This document shows, piece by piece, positions 1 through 5,967 of a stretch of DNA of 8,212 nt. The notes under the pieces were generated by a model. The model was given only the letters and a program-made list of their open reading frames with translations, was not told the origin of the DNA and ran no database searches. How positions within the stretch are numbered: position 1 is the first letter of the stretch; every line of letters starts with the position of its first letter. This stretch comes from an uncultured Acidobacteriota bacterium (lineage in GTDB: Bacteria > Acidobacteriota > Blastocatellia > Pyrinomonadales > Pyrinomonadaceae): NCBI GenBank assembly GCA_902826505.1, contig CADEFG010000148.1, positions 1 through 8,212 of the forward strand, written 5' to 3'. The translations under genes were made by a program, and so were the position numbers.

Positions 1-175
1 CGCCGTTACTGAGACGATGATATTTGTCGATAAAACGTGATTTTTGCACCTGCAGCGAAATCCAATCCGCAACTTCAACGCGAAAACCTTTCTTTCGCAG
101 TTGCCTTGCCATACTAAACATAGCCCGGTCATTTGCGCCTAATAGAAGACTTTTCGGCTGAGTATTGTTTTTCAT
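1..175 (-). CDS. ATP-grasp carboxylate-ligase-like protein, N-terminal fragment (runs off left edge)
   Basis: Only the first 58 codons are visible; the gene continues beyond the left edge. The ATG at 175-173 lies 6 bp after the asnB stop, and the frame is open to the edge. The translation shows a beta-strand, glycine-rich turn and helix (KSLLLGANDRAMFSMARQL, residues 8-26), then a second strand (GFRVEVAD, 30-37), and then SRFIDKYHRL (46-55). This order resembles the N-terminal pre-ATP-grasp Rossmann-like domain of CarB/PylC-type ligases, in which a TGANGR-like turn is followed some 30 residues later by an SRYVDRYH-like stretch. Such enzymes use ATP to activate a carboxylate through an acyl phosphate and join it to an amine or other nucleophile. 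The ATP-binding domain itself is outside the window, so the substrate cannot be inferred. The start has no visible Shine-Dalgarno and probably depends on translation of asnB. An NAD-binding epimerase-like fold is the main alternative, but the SRFIDKYHRL stretch favours ATP-grasp. Confidence 0.62.
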   Translation of the reverse strand, partial: MKNNTQPKSLLLGANDRAMFSMARQLRKKGFRVEVADWISLQVQKSRFIDKYHRLSNG

Positions 176-181
176 TCGGGT

Positions 182-2065
182 TTAATCGATAAATTTTTGA
201 AACCACAATTCCAACATCAGAAGCGTTTGCAAAGCAAGCGTGTTATCTCTTTTTCCTTCGATATGCTGGTTGACCAAAGTTGTCAGCGCTTCGGGTTTAA
301 AAAATTGTCGTTTGAAGGATTTTTCAGAAAGCAAAGTTTCCCGCAGAAAATCTTTCAGATCGTTTCTGAACCAGTGCATAAACGGTACGCCGAACCCCAT
401 TTTCTTACGATATAGAACATCTCGCGGAACAAGCCGGCTGGCAACTTTTTTGAGCAGAGATTTTGTTTCGACGCCTTGAAGTTTTAATTCTTCGGGCAAA
501 CTGGCGGCAAATTCTATGAGCTCGTGATCGAGAAAAGGCGAACGCGCTTCGAGCGAAACCGCCATCGAAGCAATGTCAACTTTAACCAGTAGATCGTTGG
601 GCAAATAGGTCATTTGATCAACAAACATCGTGGTGTCAATAATTCCCAAACCATTCACCTGACTAAACCAGATGTCGAGAAAATCAGAAGATTCGTTCTT
701 TGCCACCAGACTCTTAAATTCCTCGGTATAAAGATTCTCTTTCGTTTGCCGGTCAATACTGTTTACCCAGCGGAAATATCTTTCGACGCGCGGCAAGCTC
801 GCGGTTTTGATAAAGCGTTTTAAATCCCGTGCACGGCTTCGTTTGGTTTCACTAACAGGCGCGAAATCAACCGCCGGTTGAATAAAATTCTGCCGCAAAA
901 AGCGCGGAATTTTATGATATTTTTCAGCCAAGCGCATCGCATAGTAGCGTTCATAACCGGCAAAACTTTCATCGCCGCCATCACCATTTAAAGCAACCGT
1001 CACATGATTGCGAGTTTCGCGGGAAACGTAATAAGTGGCGATCGCCGAAGAATCCGCGTAAGGTTCGCCGTAATGCTCGACTAAAATCGGTAAAACCTCG
1101 ATGGCATTCGGTTTGACAATAAATTCGTGATGGTCGGCGCCGACATGTTCGGCAACTCGTTTCGCATATTTGAGTTCGCTGAAATCCTGTTCTTCAAAGC
1201 CGATCGAGAATGTTTTGACGGGCGCCGAGCTTTCCTGCGCCATCAGCGCGACGATCGTTGAAGAATCGACGCCGCCCGACAGAAACGCACCGAGCGGAAC
1301 TTCCGAGATCAGCCGCAGCTTGGTGGCTTCGCGCAAGATCCGCGTCGTTTCTTCGATCGCTTCTTCCTCGGAAATCTTGATCTTTTTTGAAAAATCCGGC
1401 TGCCAGTAGCGTTTTGTTTCGATCCGACCGTCACGCCAGCGTAGCCAATGTGCTGGTTCGAGCTTACGGATTTGCCGGAAAGCGGTTTGCGGGGCGGGCA
1501 CGCAAAGATACGAAAGATAGCTGTCGATCGCTTCGAAATCGACCTCGCGCGAGATGCTTGGATGCGCGAGAAGCGCGGTAAATTCGGAACCGAAGATCAG
1601 ATCGCCGTTTTCCTGATGCGAAAAAAGAAGCGGTTTTTTGCCGACGCGGTCGCGCGCGATAAAGAGCGAATTATCGCGTAAATCCCAAATCGCAAACGCA
1701 AACATTCCGCGCAAATACTGGACGCAATCCGCGCCGTATTCGTCGTAAAGGTGAACGATCACCTCGGTATCGGAATTTGTATAGAATTCGTGCCCGCGTG
1801 ATTCCAGATCTTTTTTTAGCGCCTGAAAGTTATAGATCTCGCCGTTAAAAACGATTGCCGTCGTTTTATCGGCATTAAAGATCGGCTGTTGTCCGCCCGC
1901 CAGATCGATGATCGCCAACCGGCGCATTCCGAGCGCGACGTTTTCTTTTAGATAGAAACCGTCCTCGTCAGGTCCGCGATGAACGATGCAAGTGTTCATC
2001 CGCTCTAATATTTCACGACTTGCCGCGCGTGAGTTTGAATTTACAAAACCGACAATTCCACACAT
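182..2065 (-). CDS. asnB: Glutamine-hydrolysing asparagine synthase-type amidotransferase
   Basis: A complete 627-residue class II amidotransferase. Cleavage of the initiator Met would expose Cys2 (MCGIVGF), the N-terminal nucleophile that hydrolyses glutamine. The glutaminase domain has HRGPDEDG at 29-36, the RRLAIID segment at 48-54, FNGEIYN at 73-79 and SDTE at 98-101. The synthetase domain carries the PP-loop SGGVDSS (263-269), which binds ATP for adenylation of a carboxylate, and GDGGDE at 361-366. The length fits the 600-650-residue AsnB type common in polysaccharide and exosortase clusters. The frame stays open upstream to 2434, but those 123 codons overlap the membrane-protein gene and lack any AsnB character; the start at Cys2 is required for catalysis. 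The start overlaps the upstream stop by one base (TAATG), so translation is probably coupled. Either free asparagine synthesis or amidation of a sugar acid or glycan-linked group is possible; the location favours glycan modification (inference). GC differs between the two ends of the gene (see findings). Confidence 0.95.
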   Translation of the reverse strand: MCGIVGFVNSNSRAASREILERMNTCIVHRGPDEDGFYLKENVALGMRRLAIIDLAGGQQPIFNADKTTAIVFNGEIYNFQALKKDLESRGHEFYTNSDTEVIVHLYDEYGADCVQYLRGMFAFAIWDLRDNSLFIARDRVGKKPLLFSHQENGDLIFGSEFTALLAHPSISREVDFEAIDSYLSYLCVPAPQTAFRQIRKLEPAHWLRWRDGRIETKRYWQPDFSKKIKISEEEAIEETTRILREATKLRLISEVPLGAFLSGGVDSSTIVALMAQESSAPVKTFSIGFEEQDFSELKYAKRVAEHVGADHHEFIVKPNAIEVLPILVEHYGEPYADSSAIATYYVSRETRNHVTVALNGDGGDESFAGYERYYAMRLAEKYHKIPRFLRQNFIQPAVDFAPVSETKRSRARDLKRFIKTASLPRVERYFRWVNSIDRQTKENLYTEEFKSLVAKNESSDFLDIWFSQVNGLGIIDTTMFVDQMTYLPNDLLVKVDIASMAVSLEARSPFLDHELIEFAASLPEELKLQGVETKSLLKKVASRLVPRDVLYRKKMGFGVPFMHWFRNDLKDFLRETLLSEKSFKRQFFKPEALTTLVNQHIEGKRDNTLALQTLLMLELWFQKFID

Positions 2066-3441
2066 TATTTTACGGTAGTTGGAGCTGAACCAATCATTCT
2101 TGATTCTCGCAGATGTTTGTCTAATCTCCTTTGTTTTTCGAGCTGTTGATTTTTCCGATTTTCTTTCTTTTCCTGTCTGAGCGTCCAGCCGACGGCGATA
2201 AAAATAAACAAAAACACCTGGATCTGCGTGCGCTGGCGATATGCCGTGCCGACGTTTCCCTGAAAGATCGAGTAGGCGATCGTCAGCATCAAAGTGAAGA
2301 TCAGGATCGAGATCGCGCCGCGTAAACGGTTTCTGACGGTGTAAAAAAGTCCCGTAATCAGCAGCGGGATCGAACACCACCAGACGATCATTTCGGGCAG
2401 CGTAATGGCTTGCCGCAAATTCGCCATCTGCCACGGGAAAGGCGCCAGCATCAAATAGCTAAAGCCGATCGGAATCGTCGTAATTGCGCCTTCGGTCGTT
2501 GAAACATCGATGTCGCCGCCGAAACCGGATTCTGCCGAACGCGCCAGATCATTACGGCTTCGCTGAACATTTTCAAGACTGCCAAACTTATCGAAATTCT
2601 CGGTCGCCGTTCTTAAAACTCCGAGATAAGTTAAAGCAAGCCCGAGGACGATCAGCGCCACAAAGCCTCTGACGATGGATTTAACTGAACCGCTCTGCCC
2701 GATCAGAAAACTTCCGGCAACAGAAATCGCGACCATATAAAAGATGTAAAATCTGAGCGAGAGAATCCCGAACAATGAAAAGATCAAGAGCGCGATTGCC
2801 CAGTAATTCAGGTTTTGCTGTAATTGCATGACCATCGTCATTGCCAGCACGAGCAAAAAAATGATCAGCCCGTCTTTTAATAATTGCCCCGACCAGATAA
2901 TAAATGCCGGAAACAGCGCGACCATCAAAGCGGCGACTTTGCCGACTCTGTGATTCCGAAAAATTTTATATGCGCAAAGATAAACCATCGGGGCGGTCGC
3001 CGCGCCGATGACGGCGCAAAAAGATTGTGCCGCGAAGATATTGCGCCCGACGAACATATAAATGATCGCCGTTAAATAATTCATTCCCCAGCCCGGCGTG
3101 GCGGTGCTTAAAGACCTTTGACTCAAATAATCATTTGCCGGAGCATAATTGAACCAGACATCTAAAATTCTTTGTCCGGCAAAATCGTAGGTCAGAGCAT
3201 CGCCGCCCAAATATTCGCGCCAATTAAAAACGTGCAGAAACGTGCCGAAAATAATCCGGGCAAGCAGCGCGACGAGAAAAATTTGAATTAAAAACTTGCT
3301 TTCTTCATTCTGACGGATAAAAACAATAATTATGACCGAAAAAACCATCGTTAGAGAAATCGCGACAAGTCCTTCGGGAAAGGTCAGGATCATCACCGCG
3401 AGCGCGGTCAGAAAGCAGGAAATTGCGAGTAACTTATCCAT
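2065..3441 (-). CDS. Polytopic membrane protein, GT-C/PMT-like glycosyltransferase or polymerase
   Basis: A 458-residue inner-membrane protein with about 11-13 hydrophobic segments, for example near 3-22, 27-43, 49-70, 139-158, 166-184, 186-206, 212-228, 231-248, 256-276, 348-367, 375-393 and 405-421. A loop after the third segment holds YLGGDALTYDFAGQRI (77-92), similar to the acidic GD..TY..A motif in the first large loop of GT-C enzymes of the dolichyl-phosphate-mannose transferase (PMT_2/ArnT-like) group. Residues about 120-195 also follow that pattern, including PAFIIWSGQLLKDGLIIF at 178-195. A second extracytoplasmic loop lies near 280-325. The C-terminal tail (about 422-458) is rich in Lys, Arg, Glu and Gln, probably cytoplasmic, and could form a helix or coiled coil. 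GT-C enzymes use polyprenyl-phosphate sugars on the outer membrane face. A Wzy-type polymerase is the chief alternative. Only 3 bp separate it from the acyltransferase and it overlaps asnB by 1 bp. Confidence 0.85.
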   Translation of the reverse strand: MDKLLAISCFLTALAVMILTFPEGLVAISLTMVFSVIIIVFIRQNEESKFLIQIFLVALLARIIFGTFLHVFNWREYLGGDALTYDFAGQRILDVWFNYAPANDYLSQRSLSTATPGWGMNYLTAIIYMFVGRNIFAAQSFCAVIGAATAPMVYLCAYKIFRNHRVGKVAALMVALFPAFIIWSGQLLKDGLIIFLLVLAMTMVMQLQQNLNYWAIALLIFSLFGILSLRFYIFYMVAISVAGSFLIGQSGSVKSIVRGFVALIVLGLALTYLGVLRTATENFDKFGSLENVQRSRNDLARSAESGFGGDIDVSTTEGAITTIPIGFSYLMLAPFPWQMANLRQAITLPEMIVWWCSIPLLITGLFYTVRNRLRGAISILIFTLMLTIAYSIFQGNVGTAYRQRTQIQVFLFIFIAVGWTLRQEKKENRKNQQLEKQRRLDKHLRESRMIGSAPTTVK

Positions 3442-3444
3442 TCT

Positions 3445-4167
3445 TTAAATTTCTTCGGGCAAATCGGGACGCGTTTTGTACTCGGTCAGAAACTTGCCGT
3501 CCTCGTCCAGTTCTTTGACGGCTTTTGCCGGTACGCCCGCGATTAAAAAATATTCGTCCTCAAACTTTTTGGTAATCACCGAACCGATCCCGACAATACA
3601 TTTCGGCGGAATTTCACCGCCCGGCGCGATCCGAATTTCCGAACCGACATAACTGTAATCGCCGATGATGATCGGTTTTGTTTTCTGCCGGTTATGTGTC
3701 CAGAGCGACGAATTTCTGCCGCCCAAAATCACGCGTTTGCCGAATTCAACCCGATCGGTAAAATCTATTTTATGCGAAGTTGTCACGACGCTCCCATCGC
3801 CGAGAATAAAGCGCGGGTCGGCGGGCGTTACGATCACCGGATCGGGAATCGAATTTATCTCGTTCAGCCGAATAATTTCCGTATAGCGCCCGAGCCGCAC
3901 CTCATCGCCGCCGCGAATAATATTGAGATGTCCGATGCGCGTATGGTCACCGATCGAAAGTTTTTTAATGCCGATCAGGACGTTCAAATGCCCGATCGAA
4001 ACATCGTCGTCGATCGTACATTCCCGCGCGTCGATGATCGAAAAGCCGATCCTGACACGCTTGCCGATCCGGTAACCGAAAAAAAGCCGGTAAAGCGGAC
4101 GTTTCAGAAATGAAGGTAAGACCGCAATGCCCAATAAAACCAATAATTTGAATTTACTTGTCCGCAT
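3445..4167 (-). CDS. Left-handed beta-helix (hexapeptide-repeat) acyltransferase
   Basis: A 240-residue protein of the WbbJ/LacA-like acyltransferase superfamily, which transfers acetyl or related acyl groups from CoA to sugars. Residues 8-30 are hydrophobic then basic, suggesting membrane association. From about 33 onward there are irregular hexapeptide turns (IGKRVRIG, IDDDVSIGHLN, IGDHTRIGHLN, LGRYTEIIRLN). A typical C-terminal coil block follows: IIIGDYSYVGSEIRIAPG (166-183), then CIVGIGSVITK (190-200) and the GVPAKAVKEL cap (211-220). His158 in SLWTHNR is the likeliest catalytic histidine, since it lies just before the final helical coils. Residues 100-125 look like an insertion loop between coils. 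It is the first gene of the left-hand unit, and no clear Shine-Dalgarno precedes its ATG. The role is most likely O- or N-acylation of a sugar in the glycan; the acyl donor and acceptor cannot be read from sequence. Serine acetyltransferase is unlikely because its N-terminal helical domain is absent. Confidence 0.9.
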   Translation of the reverse strand: MRTSKFKLLVLLGIAVLPSFLKRPLYRLFFGYRIGKRVRIGFSIIDARECTIDDDVSIGHLNVLIGIKKLSIGDHTRIGHLNIIRGGDEVRLGRYTEIIRLNEINSIPDPVIVTPADPRFILGDGSVVTTSHKIDFTDRVEFGKRVILGGRNSSLWTHNRQKTKPIIIGDYSYVGSEIRIAPGGEIPPKCIVGIGSVITKKFEDEYFLIAGVPAKAVKELDEDGKFLTEYKTRPDLPEEI

Positions 4168-4394
4168 CTGTCGTCAAAATATTTTTCACTTGAGAAATTT
4201 TAATCATCCGGTTTTAAGTAAAAAAAGCGGACATTTAGAACCGAATTGAAAGTTTCACCAGCCTCCTTATTAAAGATTTCACCTGCCCGTTCGCGCTTTA
4301 CGCCGCGTTCGCTGCAATTACTGGAATTTTAGCAAACCAAACAAACTTCGGCGAGTACGCTTATCCGGCAAACGCTTTCTATCTCATTACAAAT
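4168..4394 (-). other. Long AT-rich leader upstream of the acyltransferase gene
   Basis: If the promoter proposed at 4395-4424 is real, the acyltransferase transcript has a leader of about 220 nt. On the minus strand the leader contains an orphan AAGGAGG at 4268-4262. It is about 95 nt from the acyltransferase ATG and so does not serve that gene. I could not recognise a known riboswitch core, a T-box or a convincing attenuator here. On the plus strand, 4239-4409 contains a 56-codon frame without an ATG, described under findings. The stretch may be a regulatory leader, decayed coding sequence or simple spacer. Confidence 0.35.
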
Positions 4395-4424
4395 TTTATA
4401 AAAGATTAACAGCGACGTTGTTAA
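4395..4424 (-). promoter_or_regulatory. Candidate sigma70-type promoter for the acyltransferase-to-ATP-grasp unit
   Basis: On the minus strand a TTAACA box (4424-4419) is followed by an 18-bp spacer and a TATAAA box (4400-4395). Each box has one mismatch to the -35 TTGACA and -10 TATAAT consensus. It lies about 120 bp beyond the strong terminator that closes the preceding gene and 228 bp ahead of the acyltransferase ATG, where a new promoter would be needed. AT-rich gaps give chance matches, and the host's sigma preferences are unknown, so this is a reasoned candidate only. Confidence 0.4.
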
Positions 4425-4543
4425 TTTTGCCGATTACGACAACAGAAATCAAACGCTTATTGAAGTATTTTCCGCCTTGCCAATCAGAAGTTTTTGCCTT
4501 TTTTTTTCGAATAAATCTAAAGCGTTCAAAATTTTCGGGTCGT

Positions 4544-4591
4544 AAAAAGCCAAAGAGTTTGAGATTTTCTACTCAAACTCTTTGGCTTTTT
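4544..4591 (-). terminator. Strong rho-independent terminator, perfect 20-bp stem
   Basis: The left arm 4544-4563 and right arm 4572-4591 are perfect reverse complements over 20 bp, separated by an 8-nt loop (4564-4571). The outer five pairs are A:T, so each strand begins with five A and ends with five T. Transcripts from either direction would form the hairpin followed by a U-run, so it can act bidirectionally. It lies 108 bp after the stop of the beta-helix gene and before the next promoter candidate. All recognised genes here are on the minus strand, so its main role is probably to end the right-hand unit and insulate the left-hand unit. Confidence 0.9.
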
Positions 4592-4699
4592 AGATATTTT
4601 CGGTCAATCGCTGATAAAGCTGACAGGGCAGGTTTAATTTATCTTACGCGATTTGTTTAATTTAAACGATGAAGCTCGCTTAAAAATTTCGGACATCCG
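4592..4699 (-). other. 3' untranslated spacer after the beta-helix gene
   Basis: This 108-bp AT-rich stretch lies between the TGA of the beta-helix gene and the terminator. I see no coding frame, repeat or RNA motif in it. An 80-codon plus-strand frame (4418-4660) that reaches into it also reads straight through the terminator hairpin and has no protein-family character, so it is not annotated as a gene. Confidence 0.5.
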
Positions 4700-5761
4700 T
4701 CAACGGCACTGCGGACAAAATTTGATCGAGGTGCTGGAAACATTTTGTTTTCGCCAGAAATAAACGCCGCCGGTCAGTTTCAGCGCGGCTACTTCAAGCC
4801 CCTGAACATTGACCAGATCCAGAGCCGGTTTCGACAATGTCGTATAGCCAAACCACGATTCTTCGATTCTGGCGTATTCCACATTTTTCAGATAAACGCC
4901 TCTGCCCGGATCGGCACCGTTGACATTAACACTGATTCCGCGAATATTTACCCAGGGTACATTTTCAATATTGATCGCCGATGCCGAAGCTTCGTCAAAT
5001 CGCGAATCTTCGATCACCACTCGCCTGATACCGTTCGCATTAAAATTCGCGCCCGTTCCTTTAACCCAAATCCACGCCCCGAGATAAGCCGGAGATTTGG
5101 CAAGATACTGACCGCGAAAATTTGCATAATCGAGAAACGTGCAGCGCGAAACCGTCAGACCGCGCGGATTATCTGCCATAATGACCGCGCCGTTCGGATA
5201 CGCGCCAAGGCTTCCGTCAAATTGCGAATCGGCAATCCGCGCATCGGTATTTCCGACGTAAATCAGACCCGAGCCGCTCGGAACTGCCAATCCGTAGAAC
5301 TGACAGCGGGTAATATTGGTTTGCTGGACATAATTTGAAAAAACCACGTAATTTGCATCATAAAAATCAGCCGCCCCGGGTTCGGCGGGTTTTCCGACGA
5401 AAACCAAATCTTCAAGTGTAAAACTGTTTAGATTTCCGGCATAAAACGCGATGCCGCTGGTGCCCATCGAAATTTCCAAAACCGAGCCGCGATTGCCCTG
5501 TAATTTTACCTCTCCGCCCATATAGCCGTCGGGAACAAGCCTGATCGTCCGGTTTAAGTTCAGTTTTCCGCCCGGGAAAACGATCGTTCCGCCGCCTTTT
5601 GTGAGCACGTCATCGATCGCCGCCTGAACGGCAAGCGAATCGTCGAGCCCGTCATCAACCACCGCCCCAAAATTTTCAGGCTTCGCTTCATAGGCTGAAA
5701 CACAGATGGGGACGGTGAGAACAAAGAGGATCAATGCAAAAAAAATTTTCAACTTTATCAT
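4700..5761 (-). CDS. Secreted right-handed beta-helix protein (pectate-lyase-3-like)
   Basis: A 353-residue exported protein. Residues 1-23 form a Sec signal peptide: Lys3 and Lys5, a hydrophobic core at 6-17, and a VSA cleavage site before Tyr24. Cys20 is not in a good lipobox, so a lipoprotein is unlikely. The mature start has NFGAVVDDGLDDSLAVQAAID (30-50) and GGGTIVFPGGKLNLNRTI (56-73). This is the signature of the pectate_lyase_3/phage-tailspike beta-helix family, whose usual form is a yGAkgDG.tDD...iq.Ai stretch followed by GG.v.fP.G.Y. Later residues show repeated short strands and Asn/Gly turns (such as VVIEDSRFDEASASAINIENV, here 248-268), typical of helical coils. It ends with a CPQC-R sequence. 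Family members include polysaccharide lyases, epimerases and hydrolases, but many have no tested activity and no catalytic set is visible here. In this setting it may trim, epimerise or bind the exported glycan (inference). It has its own Shine-Dalgarno. Confidence 0.85.
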   Translation of the reverse strand: MIKLKIFFALILFVLTVPICVSAYEAKPENFGAVVDDGLDDSLAVQAAIDDVLTKGGGTIVFPGGKLNLNRTIRLVPDGYMGGEVKLQGNRGSVLEISMGTSGIAFYAGNLNSFTLEDLVFVGKPAEPGAADFYDANYVVFSNYVQQTNITRCQFYGLAVPSGSGLIYVGNTDARIADSQFDGSLGAYPNGAVIMADNPRGLTVSRCTFLDYANFRGQYLAKSPAYLGAWIWVKGTGANFNANGIRRVVIEDSRFDEASASAINIENVPWVNIRGISVNVNGADPGRGVYLKNVEYARIEESWFGYTTLSKPALDLVNVQGLEVAALKLTGGVYFWRKQNVSSTSIKFCPQCR

Positions 5762-5765
5762 AATT

Positions 5766-5772
5766 CTTTCCT
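5766..5772 (-). promoter_or_regulatory. Shine-Dalgarno of the beta-helix gene
   Basis: On the minus strand AGGAAAG (5772-5766) ends 4 nt before the ATG at 5761-5759, with its AGGA core 7 nt away. It is the clearest ribosome-binding site in the window and supports this start, which also yields an intact signal peptide. The other starts here lack a comparable site. Confidence 0.7.
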
Positions 5773-5850
5773 AATTTTTGTTAGATTTATTTCGACCGAT
5801 CGTTTTGAATCGGCTGGGATTGCCAAGAAATTGGGGAATTTCCGCTGAGA

Positions 5851-5891
5851 ATTTGCAAATGTATTTGGCGGGGATTGATTTGCGAATCAAT
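5851..5891. promoter_or_regulatory. Candidate operator: two near-identical dyads 27 bp apart
   Basis: 5851-5860 is a perfect 10-bp palindrome, ATTTGCAAAT. At 5878-5887 the same sequence recurs with one change, ATTTGCGAAT, inside a larger inverted repeat (5874-5891, 7-bp arms, 4-bp centre). Start-to-start spacing is 27 bp. On the minus strand a weak promoter-like pair, TTCGCA (5886-5881) and TACATT (5863-5858) with a 17-bp spacer, overlaps both dyads. Paired palindromes over a promoter are a common repressor layout, so a regulator of the beta-helix gene might bind here (inference). No regulator gene is present in the window. Confidence 0.3.
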
Positions 5892-5967
5892 TACCTTATC
5901 GTCATTTTTTTTGATTAGTTTAGGAAAGATTTGAAATTTTACGGGCAGGCGAAATATCGCGGGAAAA

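Noticed and set aside
2066..2434. 123-codon upstream extension of the asnB frame
   Set aside because: It overlaps the membrane-protein gene in another frame, is low-complexity and Arg/Asp-rich, and would bury the catalytic Cys2 that must be N-terminal.
3694..4113. 139-codon plus-strand open frame opposite the acyltransferase
   Set aside because: The repeated pattern mirrors the hexapeptide coils on the other strand; it is an antisense shadow.
4235..4282. 15-residue minus-strand leader peptide starting at a GTG
   Set aside because: It is short with a weak start, and the AAGGAGG lies inside it; there is no run of regulatory codons or paired attenuator.
4168..4394. Riboswitch (cyclic-di-GMP type) in the acyltransferase leader
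   Set aside because: I could not match the conserved core segments by eye; a covariance search would be needed to revive the idea.
4418..4660. 80-codon plus-strand open frame in the intergenic region
   Set aside because: It reads through the perfect terminator hairpin, has no convincing ribosome-binding site and its composition is Lys/Arg/Phe-rich from AT-rich DNA.
4745..5338. 197-codon plus-strand open frame opposite the beta-helix gene
   Set aside because: It is antisense to a supported gene, with no signal, motif or ribosome-binding site.
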